Source: Sitta carolinensis (taxonomy: Eukaryota; Chordata; Aves; Passeriformes; Sittidae). Taken from it: a stretch of 64,000 nucleotides of DNA. The stretch lies in assembly GCA_032173965.1 (NCBI GenBank), contig CM063288.1, forward strand, positions 10,458,501-10,522,500, given 5' to 3'. A model generated the notes under the pieces. It had not been told where the DNA came from and made no database searches. It saw nothing but the letters and a program-made list of their open reading frames with translations. Below, one piece after another: positions 1 to 11,341 of this stretch (positions are counted from its first letter, which is position 1; each line of letters starts with the position of its first letter). The translations under genes were made by a program, and so were the position numbers.

Positions 1-1040
1 GGGATCTGACCTGGATTGCATCACAGCAAAAGAGGAGAAAGCAGTTAACACTTCCTCTGTTAACACATAGGCCAGACCATAGAGCCTGAGAGGGCCCAAG
101 TCCTCATGCATGTCTTTAATTTAAGCCCTGCTCTCTAGCAACTCATTTTAATTTATCAATTTCATCTTTGTTAAACTGATGAGGAAATTAATGCTGTTTA
201 TAGAGTCCATGCCACAACTGATATGAGGAGCAGCTGGTTAATATTTAGCAAAGTTCTGAAGATGAGGAGTGGTATACAAGTGCTGTTCTGACTGTACCAT
301 AATTACTCTTGAAAGAAAAATGCTGTTTTAAAGAATGCTTTTGTTCCCTTCATCATTGTCCTTACAGTCACCTTAAAATATCTATACCCATATATTCACC
401 CATTCCCTAGCTAATTACAAAAGCAGAGGCATGTATCCTTACAACCTAAAGAGAGATGTATGTCAGGTGAATGAAGCCTGGAGAGAGCCAAGCTAAGAAG
501 CATGCAGAGCAAAGTGACTCAGATGGCAGAATGCCCCAAAGGAAGCTTTCAACAAGGGTGATTCATTAGCAGTCAAAGAGTCCTTTTTCTTTTCCTGTTC
601 TGCTATATTTACATTTTGAAATGAGTGCACATCTCATGGAAACGGCCTTCCTAGTTAAAGTGTTGTTCTAAATGGGAGAAAAGAAGATTTTTGTGCTTTA
701 TGTTTGATCGGCTGTGAGGCTTGGAATACAAGCAAAGCTTTCTTTAGGGAGATACTTGCATGTAGTCTGTAAGGTGTTACTAAAATCTTGTGCTGATAGC
801 ACTGCAGTGATTTGGGTTGTGATTTCAATCTGCCTAAAGAAGACACCCAAATTCCAGGTCTGGATTAGTGCAAAAAGGAGAGACCTTCAATTTGTCAGGT
901 AATCTGCACACATTCTGGCTTTTTCAGTGTGCTAAAGCATCATTATAACTGTGAATCCTTTTGCATCAAGAAATCCCACTGAAACCAGGGTAAATGTCTT
1001 ACCATGGGGATGTGCATACTTGTGTGACACACGTGAACTA
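1..1040. other. Unique AT-rich non-coding DNA, no gene seen
   Basis: No repeat family, RNA gene or coding frame is recognisable here. The open frames on both strands are at most about 60 codons, have no familiar motif and overlap one another, as expected by chance. The last part, about 1020-1066, holds the acceptor-like signal of the microexon candidate described next. Confidence 0.6.
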
Positions 1041-1066
1041 CTGACACCCCCTCTCTGGTGCTGCAG

Positions 1067-1093
1067 AAGAGTGTCTGTCCAGTAGCATTCAAG
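1067..1093 (+). other. Candidate 27-nt microexon (unverified)
   Basis: A CTGAC branch-point-like motif (1041-1045) is followed by a pyrimidine-rich stretch and a TGCTGCAG acceptor ending at 1066. The 27-nt unit then ends in AAG at 1093, directly before GTGAGTGT, a strong 5' splice site. The length is divisible by three; in frame 0 it reads KSVCPVAFK with no stop. The TGC just upstream of the acceptor AG resembles the UGC motif known to recruit SRRM4 to neural microexons. What is seen is only the splice grammar. No flanking exon could be linked to it, the peptide is not one I recognise, and such pairs arise by chance in tens of kilobases. Treat as a hypothesis. Confidence 0.18.
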
Positions 1094-1374
1094 GTGAGTG
1101 TGATTTCTGCATGGCACTCCCAGCGGTGTGCTGTGTCATGATTGCAAGGCTCATGCTGTTAATGTGTGAATATGATGAGGTTTCCTGCATCAGTGTTGTG
1201 CTGGCAACAGCCGCCAGCTCTTGAATCAGTTAAAGCCAGGCACGATGTGGGCAGACTGGTAGCTGTGATTTACAGGGCTCTGCTGGATTAGAAAGCCTGT
1301 TGTCTATCAACACATTGTCCAGGCAGCACAATAGGGCAAGGTAAGCACTGGAAAAGCAAGGTCAAAGAGCTGAC

Positions 1375-1500
1375 AATACCATATTGTATTGCATGACCCT
1401 GAGCAAGTGGTTTACATGCCTTGCTTCTGCTATTCTGAGTGAAACCAGAATAGTGCTTGCTTTTATAAAAAATGCTTTATGTTCTGTGGGTGGAAAGCAT
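1375..1500 (+). repeat. Possible MIR core-SINE relic
   Basis: The stretch TGACCCTGAGCAAGTGG at about 1394-1410, followed by TTTACATGCC, resembles the MIR core (TGACCTTGGGCAAGTCACTTAACC) with several substitutions. The flanks have diverged too far to set borders by eye. It could be coincidence, because only about 30 bases align convincingly. Confidence 0.28.
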
Positions 1501-2464
1501 TCATTTGAGTGTGAAGGATTTCTGTTGTAGAAAGAGATAGTCTCCCTTTCCGTAGTTGCCCCATTCCCAGACCTGGTTTTCGGGGAGATCAGATGCACTG
1601 GTTCCTTTTGATGATGAAAATCTTTGTAGGTGTTCTGTACTTCATTCATCATGATCCATCTGGAAATGCATTTCAGAACAATCCATTTTGTTTGTGGCTT
1701 TGGCTGGATTTGCATTCTCCAAATAGCAGAGTGTGGTTTGGGCTTAATATGGGATATATGGTCTCTTTGGCTTGTTTTCAGCACAGGTTGGAGAGAACTT
1801 CTCTTTAGTAAGGCAGTGGAAAAACATGAGGTACCTAGAAGCAGAAGCTGTCATGGCTGCTCACTTGCAAGCAACCTATGTGGTATAATTTGGTGGTCTC
1901 AAGCAGCCAAAAAGTAAAAGGAGAGTGCCTTGTAGAGGATCCCAGCAGATAAAAATGATTTGTTGTGAAGGATCACTTACTGATTCAGGTTGCTCCTTGA
2001 AGTGGTCTCCCATTCAGTATTGGTACAGTGGATTGTCAGCCTTCAATGCACTGTTTTCTTGCTCCTGCTAGTTCATGACCTTTCTCCAAATTCATAAGCT
2101 GTGGCCCAGTCTCCTAGTCTGTATGGAAATGGCACATGTACCTACCAGGTGAGCCAGCACCTTGTCTTTCTAGGCAACCTGGTGCCTAGAAGAATTGCAA
2201 GAATTTAAGCCTGTTAAGCCACAAACTCTCTTATAAGGTTGGGGTTTTTTGCCCTTCAATGGGACAGGACCAGATATTATTATTAACCTCTCCACCTACC
2301 TCCCAGCTAGCTTTCCACTGAGTGTCTGCATTTTTAGATTCTGTCTGTCTGCGGTCCAGCCCCAAGACAGTTAATTTTAATAAATAAATAATGATAAAAA
2401 TAGTCTCTAAGGACTTGGCAGGCAGCAGGCCAGGGAATCTGGGCAGGTTGCCAGCAGCTCTTCC
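1500..2464. other. Unique non-coding DNA
   Basis: No recognised gene or repeat. An exon-like unit occurs on the + strand at 2072-2148: a pyrimidine-rich acceptor ends at 2071 (TTTTCTTGCTCCTGCTAG) and CAG/GTGAGC follows at 2148/2149. It is 77 nt with one open frame of about 25 codons and no recognisable motif. A perfect octamer ATTTGCAT lies near 1710. None of these is enough for a gene call. Confidence 0.5.
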
Positions 2465-2900
2465 ACTTGAAATCTGATGTTAACTCAGACTGTGGCGTTC
2501 ACATCAGTCTGTTCAGATTCTTTGGAAAGTGCCTTTGCCTTCCCCACCTCAGATGGGAGCTGTGCCTGCTACCCGGTGGTGTGGGGTCCAGGGCTTTGGT
2601 GGGAACACGAGACTCTTGGCCCAGCAGTGTGGGGGAACACGCAGTTGGGGGCAAAATGCTGCAGTGTCAGTGCTCCCTGAACAAAGGTTGGGGCATCAAC
2701 TCAGGCAAAACTTTGGTAAGTGCCAAAACTGCAGAAGAACCTCAGCTGGAGCAAGTGGGTCGGCCACAAGATGCAAGGAAGGAGGAGGAAACCAGCCTCT
2801 GTGCTTTCTGGTGCTTGCAGTGCCAACTGCTCAGTCTGCTCAGATTTTTCAGCCAATGCTGCAATGGGCTCCATTTTAAACCCCAGGGTGACTTAATCAT
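2465..2900 (+). other. GC-richer patch with a 146-codon open frame
   Basis: This patch is visibly richer in G and C than its surroundings. It carries an open frame of 146 codons (2467-2907) plus two overlapping open frames in other phases. Several frames being open at once indicates a lack of stop codons from base composition rather than selection. The predicted protein is rich in Cys, Trp and Gly with no domain that I recognise, and no promoter or splice architecture surrounds it. Most likely non-coding; it could be part of a lineage-specific transcript. Confidence 0.35.
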
Positions 2901-3761
2901 TGTGTGATGTCCCACACCAATCTATCTACAAGTTATATCTTAGGATAGGAGCTGTCACACCTCATGCCTTTATATTTCCTTTTCCTAACATGCCATATAT
3001 TCACAGCATATGGTACCAGGACCTGAAAGAAATACATCTGAATTCTGGGCAGACAGTTTACCTCTATCGAGAATGTCTGGGAAAGTATGTATCCAAGAAA
3101 GTGCATGCCCTCTGGTAAGAATTAGCCTGCCAGCAGGTGGGAAGGTTTAGAGTAAAAGAGTTTAGTTTTCCCCCTCTAAGGAGACGTGAAGGGGTTTGGA
3201 AGAACAAAGCTGTTTGGACATACCAGAACGCAACAATCGGCACAGTTCTTGCACTATCATGCCTACAACAGAGAAATCAAAAGTACAAATGCAAACTTGT
3301 GCCTTCTCAGCCAACCCTGCCAGAAACACTTCCCAAACCAGCCCTACTTTTCTCCAGTTGGTTGAGAGCTATTTTAAACCCACCAAAACGTTCAGACTTG
3401 CTCCTCTCTAGGCATGTTCCTGAAAGAGTGTTCACAGTAGGAGCGGGTGGCAACCAGGTTTAATTCTAGCTCCCACGGGCTTCAAAAATCCTCAGTGTGG
3501 GATAATCAAACATCCCCAGATAGGCATACACCTGCTGCACTGGTATGGGCATGGAAATTCCAGCAAAAGCTGGTTTGGGGCATGGTATGTTTGTTTCACT
3601 GACAAGGCTGGGCACAGTATCTGTTTTTTCTCCTTTAGCTTTGTTGTCTGTGTTAATAAAGTTTGGCCTAGAGAACTGGCAAGGTAGCAAGGATAAATGC
3701 ACTTTCCAGATTTCCTATCGTGCAAGCCAGTCCCTGGGGATGTGTCTGCCAGTGGTCTCAC
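2901..3761. other. Unique non-coding DNA
   Basis: No repeat family and no credible gene. Overlapping short open frames on both strands show no motif. Confidence 0.5.
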
Positions 3762-3819
3762 CTGGATTTGGGAGTGTAAAATACAGCTCTTTGCAGTTGT
3801 GGGGTGGTTGGCCAGCAGA
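3762..3819 (-). other. Candidate exon on the minus strand (58 nt)
   Basis: Read on the minus strand, a very strong acceptor (CTTCTCCTCTTCTTCAG, AG at 3821-3820) is followed by 58 nt ending in CCAG and then the donor GTGAGACC (GT at 3761-3760). All three frames are open; the frame starting at the first base encodes a peptide beginning SAGQPPHNCKEL. An open frame in every phase over 58 nt is uninformative, and 58 is not a multiple of three, so inclusion would shift a reading frame. The acceptor and donor are good, but pseudo-exons of this quality are frequent in long introns. No product is recognised. Confidence 0.2.
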
Positions 3820-6248
3820 CTGAAGAAGAGGAGAAGTATTTAAAGTATTTCTGCCTCCAACACCAGGGGCAGCCTCAGGTGATATGAAATAATGAGGGAA
3901 AGGAAATCCCTTTGAATATCTGAGATGTCTACTCCATTTTGGGCCATCCAGGGGTGCACATTGTTTCTGAGGGAGGCAGTGTGGTAACTTGGGAGCTACC
4001 ATGCCACCAATACACCTGTCCAGGGCTCTGGCTGCAGAAATGCAGGATGAGGGCTTGCAGAGCTATGATGGGTCAAAGGACCTGTAGAAGAGGGACACTG
4101 AGAACATCCATGGAAAACTGGTTCAGCACAGACTAGGATTACAGTTCTGTTTATTTGTAGATTTATTTTTTCTCCAACCATGCATTAGGAAACCCATCAT
4201 GCTCACTTTCATTGATTTAGCCATTGTTTTTATAAAAGCCTGCCAATCTATGGAGGAGGCTAAAGTGAACTCTGGGTGAAATTTTAGGGCTTGAACTTTC
4301 TAAGGCAAATTAATCACCCTAAAGCAGCCTTTAAGATTCAGCAATCTTAAGTCATGTGTGGGGAAAAACTAGTAAGCAAAAGGCCTCTGGGATGCCTGTA
4401 CTGTTAGCTACCAGATTTAGGGAGGGAATTTACTCTGGAAGCACCATTCCTGTGAAGAGAATGTGCAAAGAGAAAATCAATGGTCTTAGCTGCATCCCTG
4501 GAGTCTTTCAGTTCTTGGAACTCCATGCTTCTCTGCAGGGTGATAAAACACAAGGGCCCTTTGTAAATCCTCTTCTAGAGGGAGAGTCCTCAGTTTCCAT
4601 GACAAAACTGAAGTGACAGGACAGGGCTCTGTCTTTTCCCCTGGCACCAGATGTGCATACTATACCAGTGAAAAAGTGAGATGATCTTCAGGGTTTCAGC
4701 ATAGTATTGCTGGAATGAGAAAATTGCAAGGAGCAAGCCCAGACAGCTCAGAGCTCTGACTGGGTCTCATCTCAGGGAATCCTTGTCCACAGTAAAAAAT
4801 TCCTTCTTAGTCTGTAGCATTATTGGACTGATTTTTCTGATTTGTCATGGAAATACATTGAGTTGAATAACTCTGGTCATTGCCTGTGACCCTGCATAAC
4901 TTGTAAGGTAATGGATTTCCTTTGGTTTATCAGAAATCATAGAGGAAATATGTAAATACAAATTCTCAGAAGACTGAAGTACTTTTTGTAACTGTGTGCT
5001 GTAGCAGCTCACCTGGTTATTCACGTGGACATAGGACAACCCTGTGTTAAGACAGGCTGGTTAATTTTGTTATTTAATAGTTAAGTACTCAGATCCTGCT
5101 GCAGTGACTGCTTAACTTAATAGTTCATTGACTTTGGAGGGTCTGGGATAATGCTGATAATATCAACTTACAGCTTCTATTCCCTGCATAGTTGGAATGA
5201 AATGCTTTGTGTAGGTGTGGGAAGGGCTGGGTGAAATTTTATACCCAAAGGTATAAGGCTGTTATAGAAGTGGGAATCGTAGGAGTAGTTTTGCTTATTC
5301 TGTGAAGTCTATCTTGTCTATAAGGGCTGTAAATAAACATACCCCTATTCTAAGAAAGGACGGAGAGGAGCTCTGCCAGGTCAGCATGTGGGGTGGTGAC
5401 TCTGAGATCAACAGACCATCAAGTTGAAGACAAAGCAGGCAAAATAATTACATCTTGGCAAAAAAGTGTAATTAGGAAAGAAAGGCCATGGCTTAGATGG
5501 CTGAGCACCCCTCCCCCTGCCATGTGTCCCAGCCCTTTTGGATGGTGCTCCTTGGAGATTTCCACAGTGTAGCCCCCACATGAGTTATCTCTTTACAAGG
5601 AGACACTCGTGAGAAGAGAAGTGAACAGCTTGTTCTGACTTAAGCTCCCCGTGCTCAGGGAAGCACATAGCAGTGGTGAAGGGCCAGTTAGCCCCTGGAA
5701 TAACCTATCAAAACCAGTGCCCTGACATGGGGTCCTTTGCTGTTTTAGAAATGGTGGTGGTCACCTATTTGTGCTGCCACCTTTACCAAGCCACATCATC
5801 ACTGCCAAGAAACAAACTTCAAAGACTTTGGCAAAGGCTTTTCAGCTGTGACCAACAGCAACTGTGCATTTCCACTGACAGATCCTGTGTTGTTTTCTTG
5901 ATGAAGTTGCCACCACTTTCTCTGTTGATTCAGATAACTTTTTGTCTTATCTCTCTACTCTTTTTGCCACCCTTCTGTCCAAGAGACTTGTCTTTCAGCC
6001 TCTGTCTCTTTGACAAGCTATTGCTGCATACAGGGAAAAGGGATTGTGTTTGCTGTGTTCCATCACTATTTATTACTGGTTTGTTTCCAGTAGCTCTGAC
6101 TTCATCCCTGTATCCAGATCTTTTTGGTTAGTGTTCATCAGTTCTGCTTTCATTGCCAGTTTTCCCTGGTTCTGTCTTTCTTGTCCCAGTGTGTCATTCC
6201 AATACCTCTAGCCACCAACTTTTTGGATTCACCTTTCTTGATTCATTA
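3820..6248. other. Unique non-coding DNA leading into a microsatellite
   Basis: AT-rich unique sequence. From about 5900 onward it becomes pyrimidine-rich on the + strand, which creates a 152-codon open frame at 5673-6131 that is rich in Leu, Phe and Ser and has no domain. A minus-strand CAG/GTGAGC donor-like site occurs near 5012, without a convincing matching acceptor. Confidence 0.5.
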
Positions 6249-6290
6249 TCTCTCTCTGTCTCTCTGTCTCTCTCTGTCTCTCTCTCTGTC

Positions 6291-6344
<54 letters not shown>

Positions 6345-6346
6345 CT
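6249..6346. repeat. TC/TCTG microsatellite
   Basis: Ninety-eight bases of almost pure (TC)n, interrupted by TG steps (TCTG, TCTCTG) in the first half and uninterrupted (TC)n in the second half. The purer 3' half suggests the younger, still expanding part of the array. The Ser-Leu repeat open frames that run through it are artefacts of the repeat. Confidence 0.97.
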
Positions 6347-6499
6347 AAACTAGCTTCTAAATGTCCACAGGAGTAGGGAAGACGCTGGAGATTTCAGACA
6401 AATAGTTGTGGTTTGCAGGCCCAGAAGGAGAGCTGTGTCTTGCATTGGACAGGAATATGTCTCTGATTCCTGTGCTGGCTGTTACTAAACCTCTGATTT

Positions 6500-6600
6500 G
6501 CAGAGGATGTATCATTGCTGAGGGATGTCCCTATCTGTAAAATGAGAAAAATGGTAGAACACTCCTACTGTCCTACAAGTCCTACAATATTTGGGAAAAG
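6500..6600 (+). repeat. Possible MIR-like SINE relic
   Basis: CTATCTGTAAAATGAGAAAA at about 6530-6549 resembles the MIR segment CTCATCTGTAAAATGGGGATAA, and the following GGTAGAACACTCCTACTGTCC could be the weakly preserved next segment. The match is short and the borders are unclear. Confidence 0.32.
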
Positions 6601-9600
6601 AGTGTGTTTTATCTCATGGAATGCTGGCAGCAGTGCTAATGGTCTTGTTGAGCTTAGAAAAGCATGGATGTTGAAAAACGTAAAATATTGGCATCATGTA
6701 ACAAGCAGCTAGACTGCTGAAGCAGCGGAGCCTAGATCCTAGTACTAGATTCCTCAATTAATGATATCGTACTAGTGAAACAATCTCAGAGTTGCTGTGA
6801 ATCTCTGAAGATGTGCTTGAATGTTGCAATTAAAGCTGTTTACCTTTCATTTACTTGTTTAAGTTGTGCGAAACATGAAAGAGCATGTCTTTTACCTTTA
6901 GCTATGGGGTAATTCTTGAATGTTTAAAAATAAAGTAGCCTTTAAAAATCACGTTGAGATAAACAAAAAAATGTTCCAGTAATCTGTTCCTGGCTTCCCT
7001 GTGTGTCAAATTAGCTGTTGTTTTAAATTCAATTTGGCTCCCAAATTTTTGCATTTTTGGCTCTGTTAAATATTTCCTTCTTCAGTTCATCTTCCCATTG
7101 TGGAATGAGTTGGGAAGTCCATGCTACAAAGGAGTATGCTGCACAATGTTTCCATCTGTGCCAGTGCTCATAATTGAATATTTGAAGTATAGTTAGCTTT
7201 TCCAGAGAGATGAGATTCATTTTGGTAACCTAACCAAAACTGCATGGGAATTTCCTAAAAACACTTTTTTGTAAAAATTGTCAGTGTTTGGTGAAGTTTA
7301 TGTATTTTCCCTCCATTTGATTTGCTTTGCAGAGAACGTGGAGGCAAATTGGATGAGGCTCTTCTTCCTATGGCAGTAACGTTGGCAGAGTACCTTCCTG
7401 TTTTCCCTTCTTTTTCCATTGTTCCACTTTATTTTCCAAATTTATTTTCCGTGTTTGTAATCAAGTAACAATATTGACTGACTGATGCACAGTTAATTTA
7501 AATGTAAATTACCCTTAAAGGGTAAATTAATTCAATAGTATTCTTAGATCCTCTGATAAGCAGTGGAGTGGCAGGTTTCTCTAGAATGTCTGAAAGTGTT
7601 TTACCTTTAATTTCTTCACTGTTGGTGACTTACAGCTATTTACCTTTCTGCTTTCAGGTGGTGTGGTTGGTGGTGATACACAAACATTGCATTGAAGGGT
7701 CAGGAGCCTACAGTCCTCCAAACCTATAATTGAGAGCTAAATTTTAGCTGCAGCACTTCACTTCTGTCAGTGGAAAGACCTACATTTCCTTCTGGTTTAC
7801 AGGATGACTTGTTCATTCTTAGCCTTTCAGGAGAAAGTTAGTGAGAAACTACTTGATAGAGATTGTAGTATTCTGTGTAACTTTTATCTTCCATATCTCC
7901 TGTATTTGACAAAAAAGAAATTTATAATTATATTTATCAAATTATTATTTTACCTTTAAAGTAGCAATAGAAACATACACAAGAAAATAAATAAAGATGA
8001 TGTTTGATCAACCTAAAATGCATGGGATTTATCCCTGTTATCAATATAGGTTCTGCAAATAAAAAGTATCAAACATCCAAAGAAACCTTTCCTGTGTCTG
8101 ATCTGGATATATCTGTATAGGTTATAGGCAGATGTGAGGCTCCACCTGAAACTAATAAACTTGCAGAAAGCTTTACTCAGACAAGGTCTGTGCAGATGCT
8201 GTGCAACCTCTTTCACTTTCTTAAGTCAGTGCATCTTGCACGGGCTGAGGAACTAAACATCCATGGAGCTATTTCAGACTTACACGGATGCATTATGCAA
8301 ATGTGATCAAGTTCCCTCTTGAAACCATTAGGATTCTTTCCATTGCCTTTGTCGGAAATTGGGCTACCCTGCAGAGCAGAATAGCTTCTGCTGACAGTTC
8401 CACCCTTCACTATTTCTGAGGTTCATTAGTTTTCCCGGAGGAGTGGTATGCTTAAATGGAGATGAAAATTTGGAACTCTGCTGAATACCGCAGGTGCCAT
8501 TTCCCAATTTAGAGCTCCTGGGCTTGGCTCTATCTCTAAATCATTGCACATGGATGTAAGTCTACCTCAAATGTCCATTCTATAATCATCTCTGCCAAAG
8601 TAGCCTGACCTTTGGGACCTTCACCTAAAACTACCTATTTAACAAGGGTGTTTTCAGAAGAACAGCATTTATCAGTAGTGAAGAACTGCCTATAGAATTT
8701 ACAGGTTTCGGGTAGTGTCTAGTGTGTTTTATTGCCTTTATGTAATAACTGAAAAAACTGTTGTCATGGATTGTGTCATTTTAAACTACTAAGGTTAGAA
8801 ATAGGAGTATTTTAAACTCAAAGTATGAAAATAAATGTGGGAATTTGGGCTTAACAGGAGTATTCTTTATGGGAACCTCTCAATATCATATCAGAATCTG
8901 TCCTACAAGCAAGGTATTCTAATACAGTTGAATTCTTTCAGGAAAAAGAGTGATGCAAAGGTGGAAGCTGATTGTTGGCTCAAGATTAAATTGGATGAAA
9001 GTCTTGAACTTACATGATTACACCCCAGAATGGAATCAGAAGCTCAAATATAGGCAGCATGGGCTCCTTCTACAAGGGAAGTTGCAGTACAATGCAGACA
9101 AGCAATAGCATCCTGAGAAGAGGCTTACAGAATTTTCTTGTATTTAAATATGTAATTAAGGGGATGCATTTAGGCCCTTGCCCCAGTGTGAATCTCTGTG
9201 AAGGAATTTTAAACTCCTAATAGTGTGCTCGTGTTTCCAAACTCTTTTCTACAAATTAAGTCAAGGCTGCTGGAGAGCCAAAGCAACATGAACTTTCTTG
9301 GAATACTGACATTTTCTCTTCAATGACTTTTTGCCAGATTTTTAGAATAGCTTCTTGTTTGTGTAAATGTTTTGTACCAGGCAGTCTTCCTCAAACTTTG
9401 CTAGTTGATTATCTCTAGTTACCAGGGAAACCAGCTAGGCTGCCATCAACCTAAGGTGTTCTAGATAAGCCCATGTAAACTCGTGTACAAAACAATATTT
9501 TCATCTTCTAATTCTGCTCCCCAAACTCTGAAATGTATGTACAGAACTTCATTAACTCTTTGAGACAAATATTTTTAAACTTTCTCTGCTGAAGGAGGAG

Positions 9601-11322
9601 TAGTTCATAAGTATTATAGTTGGCAAATTGCTATTCTTCTGACAGCAAGATTAGGTGTGAATTTTCTGCAAGTACCTCATTTCAATCAGTTTGAGACGTT
9701 TGTTGGGGGTTTTTTTAATAGATATGAAATTGGACACAATGTATCTATCCACTTTGAATTGAACTGTTTAGAAAATTGTGGAAGTCTATGGTCACACTAA
9801 AAGGAAAAGTTGCTTTTGGCTGTGAGACCTGTTAGGCTTGGCTTATACCTGGGATTTCTAGCAGCTGAGTATTTATTTTGAAGTATGATGATGTCTTATA
9901 TCAACATGACTCTTAGCTTGTATTCGTTTGTGTGACAGCATGCAACACAGTTTACAAAGACTCGTGGTTTTATACATAAATAAAATTCTTTAAGTGTTCT
10001 TATGGTAACGTTGTTTCATCCGTGCTAAGGAAGTTTCACTGTTTTCCATGAGAGTGGTTGAGCTACATGTATATCACATCAGGATGCTAGCAAGGCTTTT
10101 GTTTCAGGCTGTTAGATTTTCAGAGTTTTTGTTTCAGGAGCAACTATGTGACTCTGTTACATTCAAACCTCTGGTGACCCTCTCCTGTGATGAGAGATGT
10201 GATTGATGAAACTGCCAGAAAATTGTTTGTCATGCCCTCGGGCTGACAATCTGTGCTCTGGGCATTGGAGCAGGGGTGCTTCTCTCAGTTTTGGTAGGAG
10301 CCATTTTCTTAAAAGCCCCATTTGCTGTCAGAAGAAGGCCTGCTGGAACACTTAAAGAAGTGGCTGAAACCCCCTTCTTACTATGTTAGTTATATCTGAG
10401 AGGTCATCGAGGTAACAGAATGATGGAAAGTATCAAACATAATGCCTGCTTTTTATAAAAGGGGAGAGGGGAGTGGGAAGTACTGGGGAACCGTAAATCC
10501 ATCAAGCTTCAGTTCCTGGAAAAATCTGAGAGAAATAACAGCACAGTGTGCAAGCAGCTGGGTCATAGCACATAGATGAGGAACAGCCAAAGTAGCTTTG
10601 CTGAGAACAAATGGCATCCAACAGTCACTTTCCTTCTGCAAATGCAGTAAAAGAAATTATAATAACAGTAAAGTTTTGTGTCTTGCAGGTCAGCTTCTGA
10701 CTCTGCCTCATACAACAATCCTGGAAGTAAACAGTATCTAGAGTCTATTTTCCCAGTTGGGTTCAAATAGGAGAGACAAAAATGATGGTCTATCCCAGCA
10801 CAGTTGTAAAGGAGTCACTACTGAAGAATGCACTGGGTGAGATTCTGTAGGTATGTTTTTGTTTTTCCTGAAACTGCTTCTACCCAGTGTTTAGCGGAAA
10901 AGATAAAGCTATCAAATCTGTAGGTGACCAAATCCCTGGGAGAACTGTAAGTCCACCAGTTCTGGTGGTGAGGCACCAAACCTCTCCTTGAACCTGAGCT
11001 GTTTCCTCTGGCCTTTATCTGTAAGGCTACAAATAAAATCCAAACTGGTTGTAGTCAGCAATGAATATCTGTTGATCTTGTCCCAGGAGTGGAGTGCAAA
11101 TTTGAAGCTGAGGTTAGCCAGACCTGCTTTCTGATAAAAACTAAGGTGACCTGAAGGTTACAGAGCTTTTCAGTCACCCCATGCCTTTCCCATATCACCC
11201 CACCAGGCTGTAGTGTTTCTGCTGACCCACGTCAGACATCCCATGTCATGAGAAAGGGTACATTAAAAAAGCCCCCCCCAGCAGACACAGAAATAAAATT
11301 CAGCCACAGATTTGGTCCTTAA
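6601..11322. other. Unique AT-rich non-coding DNA
   Basis: Nearly 5 kb with no recognisable gene, repeat family or RNA. TTTACCTTT-type words recur between 6840 and 7960, consistent with AT-rich drift. A perfect octamer ATGCAAAT lies near 8296 next to ATTA. Open frames are all below 70 codons and lack motifs. Confidence 0.55.
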
Positions 11323-11341
11323 TTTTTTTGTTTGTTTGTTT
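11272..11341. repeat. C8 run and (TTTG)n low-complexity tract
   Basis: A C8 homopolymer (11272-11279) is followed some 40 bases later by T7 and (GTTT)n at 11323-11341. These are short simple repeats with no sign of an attached retroposon. Confidence 0.75.

Noticed and set aside
2072..2148. Plus-strand 77-nt exon
   Set aside because: Splice sites are good, but the length shifts the frame, the peptide is unremarkable and there is no partner exon; kept only as a note in the block description.
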